Below are positions 43,318 through 51,815 of a DNA stretch of 64,000 nucleotides, piece after piece. Made by a program: the position numbers and the translations under genes. The notes beneath the pieces were generated by a model that saw only the letters and a list, made by a program, of their open reading frames with translations, did no database searches and was not told the origin of the DNA. Origin of the DNA: Pyrocephalus nanus (lineage: Eukaryota > Chordata > Aves > Passeriformes > Tyrannidae); contig CM076267.1 in assembly GCA_038380795.1 (NCBI GenBank), positions 35,526,232 to 35,590,231 on the forward strand. Direction: 5' to 3'. Numbering within the stretch: the first letter of the stretch is position 1; each line of letters starts with the position of its first letter.

Positions 43318-43717
43318 CAACCTCTCCCTTTCTCCATCAATTCCTTTGCCCCAAACTGGGGGGCAGACATGTTCAACCTCCTCCAGTCAGAAATAGGGCT
43401 CATGAGTCTGACTTTAGGGACAGGTGGGCAGGACTAGAGATGGGAACCGAAGCCACAGAAGGGCCACGGCAGAGGGGCGGTTCCACCTCTAAAATAGCAC
43501 ATGTGCTGGTAAATGCCATTTGAGCACATTCTGGGCTATTTCATAGGATATAAGCAGACATATAGATGATTTGTAGCGTGCATATTGAACCCTATTTTGT
43601 GTCTATATTGCATGCTATGTTTTAGATATACTGCAGCTGTGTCAGGGGAAGGTTAGGCTGGATCTCAGGGAAAAGTTCTTCCCCCAGAGGGTGGTTGGCA
43701 CTGAACAGGCTCCCCAG
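43318..43717 (+). repeat. Flank repeat with 5' part of a split CR1
   Basis: Inverted match of 30764-31182 and 37925-38338. The CR1 portion starts at about 43625 (GTGTCAGGGGAAGGTTAGGC) and stops at 43717 where an LTR is inserted. Confidence 0.8.
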
Positions 43718-44369
43718 TGACACGGTTTTGTGTCTGGGAGGGGAGATGTTGGGGATTGTGAAACACCAGAAGAGGACCCTGATGGAAAGAATAGGACGTC
43801 CTTCGCAGAGTGGAGAGCCAGACTTGTAGAAGGACATAGCCTGGGAGGGGAGCTGACCAGCTCGGGGTTCGTAGCTCCCAATGAGTGGCAGTGAGGAAAG
43901 CTACCAGCCAGCTACAGCACGCACACGCTCTCACACAGCTCAATGAGAGGCAAGAGACAAGGTGTGGCATAAGCAGCAGCCAAGGCTGATCTCTTTATTG
44001 CAACAAAATGGAGGGATTTTAAAGGGTTTGGGATGGAAGGGACTGGAACTTGGGTGGAGAAAGGGGAGTAGCATGCAAATCTTCTTACATCTCTAGGAAA
44101 ACAGGGAATACATAAACATGAAGGGGTTGAACTGGGAGGGAACTAAGGAGTGGCTAGAAGCCGAGCCCGCCAAACTCTGTGGTTCCTACATCACTGTAGT
44201 CTAACCAATAGGAAAACTGTTGGTATGCCTGACAGGGCATAAGAGTCCAAGGAAGAAGAACACAAAATGGAGGATAAATCTACAAATAGATTTTCCACCA
44301 AAACACAAATCACTTTGTTACAGTCCCAGGTGGTGGCTTTTCAGGACTAACATCTCCCAATCCCCAACA
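43718..44369 (-). mobile_element. Solo LTR inserted in a CR1
   Basis: 652 bases. On the minus strand it begins TGTTGGGGATTGGG and ends GTGTCA, so it has TG...CA ends. It is flanked by the 6-base duplication CCCCAG (43712-43717 and 44370-44375). On the minus strand an A/T-rich TTTAAAA block and an AATAAA (TTTATT at about 43993-43998) are placed as expected for promoter and poly(A) signal of an LTR. There is no internal retroviral sequence, so it is a solo LTR left by recombination. Confidence 0.85.
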
Positions 44370-44540
44370 CCCCAGGGAGGTGGGCACAGCCCCAAGGCTG
44401 CCAGAGCTCAAGGAGAGTTTGGACAACACCCTCAGGGATAGGGTGGGATTGTTAGGTGTCCTGTGCAGAGCCAGGAGTTGGACTGGATGATACTTGTGGA
44501 TCCCTCCCAGTTCAGAATATTCCACGATTCTGTGGTATCT
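44370..44540 (+). mobile_element. 3' part of the split CR1
   Basis: The CR1 resumes with GGTGGGCACAGCCCCAAGGC and runs to the terminal CACGATTCTGTGG near 44525-44537. Joined to 43625-43717 it equals the uninterrupted copy at 37777-38015. Confidence 0.85.
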
Positions 44541-44876
44541 CTTTCTGTCTGCACTGTTTGCTCTGCATAGCAGGGGATTTTATAGGGAGCAAGGATAAAG
44601 AAACTGCTGTAAAACTATGAAAAAACTAAGCAAAGCCTCCCCTGCTGTGCCTGCCCACAGTAGCAGAAGGAGCCCCCTCAGTTGCCAACGCAGCCGCAGT
44701 GGGAAGGGCACGGGGCCTCCACAGAAGCTGGCACGGGCTCCTTGGGAGAAGTTGCTTAGTTTTTGAGCTGTGTCCAAAGTTCATGTCCAGCTGTCTTAGA
44801 TACTTTGGAGAAGGGACTCCTTCCGACCCAGGGCAGGTTGGCTGGGCTGGGGGAGGCCCCAGGGCAGGTGGCAGGG

Positions 44877-44941
44877 TGTCACGGGACCCTTTGTGACACG
44901 GTGGGCATCGCCGATGGGATGGAACAGGGCCCTTTGTGACA
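44877..44941. promoter_or_regulatory. Palindromic box and half box in the copy D promoter
   Basis: TGTCAC-N10-GTGACA at 44877-44898, followed by a half box ending GTGACA at about 44924-44941, immediately upstream of the TATA box. Confidence 0.6.
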
Positions 44942-44949
44942 CGGGATGA

Positions 44950-44955
44950 TATAAG
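44950..44955 (+). promoter_or_regulatory. TATA box of MROH copy D
   Basis: TATAAG in the block shared by all three full copies; transcription start expected near 44980. It is followed by a GC-rich leader (GACGGGACAGACGGGACAGA). Confidence 0.55.
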
Positions 44956-45099
44956 TACTGGTGCTGATGTGGCAACGCCTCAGTGCTCCTCGGAGCGTGC
45001 GACGGGACAGACGGGACAGAGCGGTGCTGTGCGGAGCCCCCGCACTGACAACTCTTTCCTTGCTGACCGGAGCGTTTTGGAGGTTTTTTCTGTGGTGCA

Positions 45100-45455
45100 A
45101 GTGTCCTCGAGGCCAGACCGCGGGACTTGGTGACACAGAGCTTTGGCGAGGTGTCCCCAATCCCCGCGGCAGCTGCCCTCGAGGCTGCGCTGCAGGACTT
45201 GATAATCCATAGTTTTTCCTAGGCTTTTCTCTCTTTCAGTTTTCCTCGAGACCGCGCTGCAGGACTTGATAACCCATCGTTTTTCCTAGGCTTATATCCT
45301 TTTCAGTTGCCCTCGAGGCCAGACCACAGGATTGGTGACCCAGAAATTTTCTGGGTGTCCAATCCCTGTGGCACGTGGCCTCGAGGGCAGCCTGCAGGAC
45401 GTGGTGACACAGAGATCTTCCGAGGTGTTTCTCCCTTGCAGGTGCCCTTAAGACC
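45100..45455 (+). repeat. CTCGAG-phased 67-72 bp array before exon 1, copy D
   Basis: CTCGAG at 45106, 45178, 45245, 45312 and 45380, then CTTAAG at 45447 inside exon 1: spacing 72, 67, 67, 68, 67. Several units end in a pyrimidine tract plus CAG (for example CTCTCTTTCAG before 45241 and TATCCTTTTCAG before 45307). Units therefore look like repeated copies of the acceptor side of coding exon 1. Only the last acceptor (45441) is placed before the ATG by my gene model; the others could be used in the 5' UTR. Confidence 0.85.
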
Positions 45456-48400
45456 AGACTTTGGGATGGGAGGAAGACGCCCAAGCCTGCTCAGACCCTT
45501 TCGGAAGAAGAAGAAGGAAGGCCCTGGAGCTTCCCCATCAGAGCACCCTGAGGAGATGGAGCAGTCCCAGACCCTGCAGGAAGGTGAGTGACAGAACTGG
45601 GCCACACAGCTGGTGGCTGCAGCCAGATGGGCATCATGCCATCCCATCCCATCCCCTGTGGACATGCCCAAGGAATAGGAGGGGAGAAGAGGCCCCCTGG
45701 CTGATCCCCCGGCAGCTCCATGCACTGGGCATCCCAGGGCTGGCCCTGCCTGTGGAGCGCAGGGCTGGGCTGTGTTCTCCGGGCTGTCCCTCAGCCCCTC
45801 AGCTCTGATCATGCTTGCTCTTTGCCAGATCCAGGCCAGGACCGGACCCAACAGCAGGACCGTGCCCGTGGCCGCTTCCGCAGGGCAGCACAGGTACCTG
45901 CAGTGTGTCACAGGGCCCTTTGTGACATGTGATACCATTGCCCCCTGGGCTGGGCCTGCTGTCCCTGCTTAACCTGGCACTGCTGACGGAGCTCTCCATG
46001 GCACATCAAACTCTTCCCTGCTCTCCGTTCTCCTGCAGGCCTTTCTGAAATTCCTGGGCATTCAGCGTAGAAAGACCAAGACCTCACCAGCTGAGGCCAT
46101 GGCACAGGCTGACACCAGGCTGACCAAGATGAAGGCAAAGCCTGATGCTGGCACTGCGCCAACTGATATCACAAGCAAGTCTGACCCTGCGTTGAATAAT
46201 CACAAAAGAAACTCTGACACCACACGGAAAGATCGAAGAATGAAGTCTGACACTGTTTGGACTGATGACACAAGCACTGACACCCCATCAATTGATCGCA
46301 TGGCAATCTCTGACAGCGTGTTGACTGATGAACCGGCAAACTCTGACACCGCACTGCCTCATCTCACTGCGGAGGCTGACACTACAACAACAACTGTCAG
46401 CACTGACTCCACGTCCAGTGACAGTCTGATTGATTCTCCCAACTGGGATTTTTTTGGGGAGAATGGTGTCTCCAGTCCAAAGCAAGTAAGCAGCCTGTGG
46501 CCAGGGCTCAAGCCACCCTAGGGTGGTGTGGCCCCCTCAAGCCGGCTCCCCTGGGCCCACTCAGCCTTTGAGGCCAGCACAGTCTGGTGGAAAGGGCAGC
46601 ATTTCTGGGGGAAGCCTGGCAATTTGCTTCCTCTGGCAGTTCTCCCACTCTCCCCCATTCCCACCCTCCTGCTCTCCCCCATTCCCCCTTCTGGGACTTG
46701 GTGACCCAGAGCTTTTCAGGTGCCCTTGAGGCCAGTCCATGGCACTTGGTGACCCACAGCTTTCCTGAGGCCTCTCTCTTGCAGGTGCCCTCAAAGCCAG
46801 ACTGTGCGATGGCAGAGAGAAACCTAAGCGTGGGCAGGCTGTTCAGGGGGAAGAAGGAGGGCTCTGGGGCTGCTCCAGCACAGCAGCCTAAGAAAGTGGA
46901 GCAGTTGCAGCCCCTGCAGGAGGGTGAGTGGCAGAGCTGAGCCACAGGGCTGGTGGCTGCAGCCAGATGGACCTCCTGCCATCCAATCCCCTGCAGACAT
47001 GCCCAGGAAATAGGAGGGGAGAAGAGAGGCCCGGGGCTGATCCTCCAGTGGCCATGCTCAGTCCTCTGGGCACCCCAGGCCTGGCCCTGCCTGTGGAGCG
47101 CAGGGCTGGGCTGTGTTTTCCAGCCTCTCCCACAGCCCCTCAGCTCTGACTGCGATCACTCTTTGCCAGATCCAGGCCAGCGCTGGACACAAGAGCAGGA
47201 TCGTGGCCGTGACTGGTGGCGCTTTATAGGCCAGGTACCATCCGCCATCCCCACCTGCTCAGCGGACACCACCATTGGAGCACTCGATGGGACATCCCTC
47301 TCTTCCCTACCTTACTTTCTCCCACAGATGTTTAGGAACTTCAGAGGCACTCGACAAAGACATACCCACACCACACTGACTGGGGGCACGGTGAAGGCTG
47401 GTGTCAGCATCAGGCCAATTGACACCACGCCCCCTCAGAGCCCGGCTGATGCTCCTGGTCTGGACTTTTCTGAGGAGAGAGTTGTCTCTGCAAAAGTAAG
47501 CAGCCTGAGGCAAGGGATCATGTGGACCCTCAAGATGGGTCTGCTGGGCCCCCTCAGCCTTTGAGAACAGCACAGTGTGGTGGGAAGGGAAGCACTTCTT
47601 GGGAGAAGCTGGGCAAGTTGCTCGCTCTTGCAGCTCTCCAACTCTCCCCCATGCCCCCTCCAGGTGCAGGCCTTCGTGAAGAACATGCATCAGAGACTGA
47701 CAGCCAAGGTGTTCCCAGAGAACAGACTGTTCATGGACTTTCTGAGGCTGACTGATACATACCCCACTGATGTTGCATTGACCCTCCTGCGCTGTTCCCC
47801 ATCATGTGACAGGTATGGGGCCCACCTGCCTTCAGGGCTTGGGGCTTACCAGCCTTTGGAGCCTGTCCCACGTGCTCTGCCAGACAGACGGAGAGATCCA
47901 GGACACTCTGGCCCTTGTGTTTCCCAGCCCTGGTGTTTCATCCCCCGATCCTGCTGTCATGCTCCCTCCTGGCCCCTCAAGGCACCGTGGCTCTGTCTCC
48001 TGGGCTCCTGCAGCTGCCCAGGACACGGCACAGTGGCTGAGACTCCCCTGATACAGAACTCTGTCCCTACAGAGCTGCTGCAGTCATGTGGAGGACCATA
48101 GCCTTGTCTGGAACAACAGTGGTGAGGGTGCTGCCAACACTGCTCTACGTGATGGAGGACTGGCCACTGCATGGCACGTCCACCTCTGATGGGGACAAGG
48201 ACATCTTTGCCCTGGCTGTGAGTTTCTGAGGTTTTTGATTAACTCCAGGCTGCCTCTCTGATAGGTCTCTATCCTCCCCCACCAAGCTATCTCTCTGCCT
48301 CAGGCGCTGGGCTGGAAACCTGGACTTGGGGCAGGTTCAGGGGCACCAGGCCAGTGGTTCCCCCTGAGTCTCCCCTGGCCTTTCCCTCCCATGCTTGGAT

Positions 48401-51400
48401 CCTGCCACATGGATATGTGGGCACTGAGAGCTGGTCCGGGTGTTTATCTTTTGTAGGCAACCATAGTGGTTTGGGAAATTCTCCAGATGATCCGGTACCC
48501 AGAGCTATTGATGGAATATTCCCCCCGTCTCCTCGTGGATCTGCTCTTCCAAGTTCTCATCAGCACAGAGCAGATGCCAGAGGAGGTTGACACCTTCTGG
48601 GGGAGATGCTGGGAGGAACACCGGTTTGCCAGGAACCCCAGCAGGTGCTCCATCCCAGTCCTCCTGTGCCTCTCATGCCCTTGGGGCAGGGTCAGGGCTC
48701 CCAGCATGACCTGGGCTTCTCTCTCCACACAGATTCGCAGTGCTGACCATAAAGACCTTGCTCTGCCATCTGCAGTTTGAAAATATTGTGATGGCAATGG
48801 AACGGAAGCGTGGCTGGGACACGCTCCTCAGGCCTGACACTCGCCACTACGCAGTGGGTCTGCTGGCCAGGTGAGACCCCCTTGTCCCCGCTGCCCCTGT
48901 CATTTCTGCCTGTGCATTGGGGAAACCCACAGTGCCCGTGGTCATGGGCCAGAGGGCCTTGTCAGCCAGGGATGGCTGAGCAGAGTGGAAAAGGCTGGGA
49001 GAGGTGGGGGCACAGGAGGAGCCGCCTCCCAGAGTGCATGTGTCCCCTCCAGGGGAAAGACCAGGCCTGTGTGTGAGTGAGCCCCAGCAGAGGTTTGCCC
49101 ACCCAGCTCCTGGTTGATGGTGCCTGTTTCCCCCGACAGGGAGATGCGCCGGGTTTCGGTCCCGTTATGTTCCTGGATCTCCCTCTGCCTGCTGGAGCTG
49201 CTGAGCAGGGACAAGCCCCGCTGGGAGGTTCCCGCCATGGCCTTCCTTGTGGAGGTGAGCCTGCTGGCGAGCGCTGCCTGGCCGAGCTGCCTCCACCTCT
49301 CTGCCCTCTCGCAGCCGCAGCTGCTGCCTGGGCACAGCCCTGTGCGGGTCCGGGCTCCTGCCGGCCGGGCACTCGGTCACTGCTGCGTGCCTTTCAGGTC
49401 CTCGACTGCCTGGACTTGAGAGAATGCGGTGGCAGAGTCCTGGAGATTGCTTCAAGGCATCTCCAGAGCGAGTGCCCAGAGAGGCGTCACCTGGCACTCA
49501 GAGTTCTTGTGGTGCTGAGCAAGGATCCTGCGATGGTGAGCAGGGGGCAGGGGCTGAAGCCGTGCGGGCAGTGTGGGGCTGGGCAATGCAGTCCCTTGGG
49601 CTGGGCTGGGCTTTGGGAGCTGTGGCAGCTGCTCCCAGCTCTGCTGCCTCCCTGTTCAGCTCCCCCAGTCCCTCAGGGCCTCCGGGCCCGTGGCAGCACC
49701 TGGGGCTGCCCTGCCTGAGCGGGGTTAGCTCTGCAGCCATTCCTGGCTTCACAGCACAGCCTTGTGTTCCTCACAGGCTGATGGCATGCGGACCCTGACG
49801 AAAATCCTTGTGGATGTACTATGGGATACAGACAGAGAGCTGGTCAGGATGGCCCTCTCTGTATTCATTAATGAAGTTCAGGACAGAGACATCTTAATCT
49901 CCACTCCTACTGCCCTGCAGCTGGCTGAGGCACTCCAGACACTCTTTAGCAATGTAAGTCTCTGTGCCCCCCACCAAAGGCACTGGGTGCTGCCAGGAAA
50001 CTGTGGCCTGTGCTTTTGCAGGCCTGTGCCCTGGTGGGACTGGAGCAGCCAGTGCTGAGGTCCTTTCTTCTTCCTTTGCATTAGGACAACATCCACGTGC
50101 AGCTGCTCTCCATTCACCTCTTCCAAAAGGTGATGGAGTTGGGAGTGGATGAGGGAAAACCATCCTTGAAGACACACGTGATCCAGAGCCTGCTCCCACT
50201 TTTTTTCCAGTGGCATAATGAGAACCAGCAAGTGGCAGAAGTGAGCACTTGGGGGCTCTGGAGTCTCTGTGGGAAGGGGCTGGGCTGCCTCCTGCCCTGG
50301 CACCTCCCAGGCTCCAGCCTCCTCCTGGCCTTGGTCCAGGGACACTGGTCCTGTGCCCTGAGCTGCGGTGTTATGTCCTGCTCCCTGTTGCTCTGCAGGC
50401 CTCTCGGGAAGCGCTTCTTTGTGCAGCCTGGCTGCTGAAGAGGAGGGATCTAGAGCAGCTGGTCAAGAAGAAGGAGCTGTGGAGGTTCAATGAGTGCCTG
50501 GTAAGGACCCCCAGGCTGGACCAGTCCCCGATGCCCCGAGTGTGGGGCTGGCACTGTGCCCAGCCAAGGGGCAGAGCCCCAGCCAACCATTCCCTCTGTG
50601 CCTGCCGCTCTCTGCAGCTGGAAAAGGACCGGAGCCGAGTGGCCGAATATGTGCACCAGGCCCTGCCATACCTGGAGAGCCCACAGGAGCCCCTGCAAGG
50701 GGCAGCCATCAAGTTCATAGGTGAGCCACAAGTCCAGGGCTGTGCTGGGGAGCCCCGAGTGCCCTGGCGGTGCTGCCGCCCTGTGCCAGCCCAGCCCTGG
50801 GGCGTCCCCAGGCGGGAAGGGCCCGGGCTCAGCCCTGACAGTGGGGAGGAGCTGGGACATCGCTGGGGCCCTGACAGCATCTGTGTTCCCAGGCATCGCC
50901 GGGAGATACCTGAAAGGGCAGAAGAAAGAGTTGCAGCTCGTCATGGACGGTGAATGAGGGCAGTGGGATATCTGGGGGGCTGGTGGAGGAGCACAGACCC
51001 TGGGCAGGGAGCTGCAGTCCTGCCCGAGCTGTGGAGGGCTCTGCTCCCTGCATGGATGAGGAATGGTTTGGGCAGAGCAGAGGGAGATTTCAGGGCCATG
51101 AGGGGTATTGGTGGCCAGCACCTTCTGGCTGATCCCCGTGGGCCCTGCTCCTCCTGGCCATAACAAGAGCTGGATGGGATGGCCCTGGCAGGAGGGGCTT
51201 TTTGGGTCCCCGCAGATGCAGGCTCTGACCTCAGCTCTGTTCTTTTCTGTTCCAGCCCTTCAAGGCATGACTCATGACAGCACTGCCATCAAACGTCTGG
51301 CACTCAAAAACCTGAAAATGCTACGCTCTGCAGAGAGACCTCCTTCTTCTCCACATTCCAGCAGCTTGAAGACCAGCTCCAGGATGAAAGGAATAGGGAG

Positions 51401-51461
51401 GCTCCTCAGTGGAGCAGGTGCCCGAAGTCTACGGAGAACTGATCCTGGGAACCCCGTCTGA
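45442..51461 (+). CDS. MROH-family HEAT-repeat protein, copy D, with exons 1-3 doubled
   Basis: Eighteen coding exons: 45442-45583 (ATG 45466), 45829-45893, 46039-46485, 46785-46923, 47170-47234, 47328-47495, 47664-47812, 48073-48217, 48457-48644, 48733-48870, 49140-49254, 49398-49535, 49777-49953, 50085-50240, 50399-50500, 50618-50720, 50893-50949 and 51256-51461 (TGA). Every border is GT-AG and phases fit; 892 codons with stop, 891 residues. Exons 4-6 repeat exons 1-3: the basic start occurs as RRPSLLRPFRKKKKEG and again as NLSVGRLFRGKKEG. Residues 62-210 are a Ser/Thr/Asp-rich linker, 211-334 the second N-terminal block, 335-891 the HEAT-like body (MWRTIALSGTTVVRVLPTLL; MALSVFINEVQDRDILISTP). 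The body is more diverged from A, B and C than those are from each other, while promoter and exon 1 are nearly identical to B. A shorter form starting at the ATG at 46809 is possible. Function unknown. Confidence 0.8.
45906..45927. promoter_or_regulatory. Palindromic box in intron 2 of copy D
   Basis: TGTCAC-AGGGCCCTTT-GTGACA, 13 bases after the donor site. Same place as in A and B. Confidence 0.6.
46690..47495 (+). repeat. Second copy of the exon 1-3 block inside MROH copy D
   Basis: Equivalent to 45380-46485 in order: two units of the phased array (CTTGAG at about 46726, then the exon start at 46785), exon 1', intron with the AGATGGAC..CATCC-type block, exon 2' and a shortened exon 3' (56 codons against 149). 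Divergence from the first block is large, so the doubling is not recent or the two blocks come from different paralogs. Confidence 0.8.
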
Positions 51462-51519
51462 TGGAACACCTCATCCTGTGGGAAATACCCCTCTTATCCT
51501 CTTACCCCAGCATAGCAGT

Positions 51520-51525
51520 AATAAA
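51520..51525 (+). terminator. AATAAA poly(A) signal of MROH copy D
   Basis: AATAAA 59 bases after the stop, equivalent to the signals of A, B and C. Confidence 0.75.
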
Positions 51526-51815
51526 TCCCTCTTAGCATGCACCGAGGCTCAGGAGTGGTTTTTTTTGGTGCCCGGTATCCACAGTGCATTGGGGCAGAGG
51601 GGAAGAAGGGCCCTTGTGCTCAGCAAGACTTGCCCAGGTGTGCCGTGGGGAGGGGAAAGTGCCCCAAAGGCCTTGAGGGGAATGCGTGAGGGGCTGCCAG
51701 GCCATCCTCTGTATCCAGTGCTGACTCCAGTTTGTGAAAGTGTGGTTGCCTCTGTGGGGATCCCTGAGAAACTCGTCCTCGGAGATGGCCACACACACTC
51801 TCCCAGCTGTCTGTG
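51526..51815. repeat. Remainder of the 3' flank shared with other MROH copies
   Basis: Matches the start of the C downstream block (41010-41170), then, after a gap, the GGGGATCCCTGAGAA block and the GATGGCCACACAC block near 51757-51795. Homology fades after about 51815, marking the right edge of the cluster. Confidence 0.7.

Noticed and set aside
43747..44369. LTR ends first placed at the paired TGTTGGGGATTG / CAATCCCCAACA words
   Set aside because: No target duplication flanks those positions. Starting at 43718 gives the CCCCAG duplication and agrees with the interrupted CR1.
44961..45212. 83-codon frame just after the TATA box, present in all three full copies
   Set aside because: It starts at GTG rather than ATG and ends before exon 1. 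Identity among copies is due to duplication, so it is taken as 5' leader.
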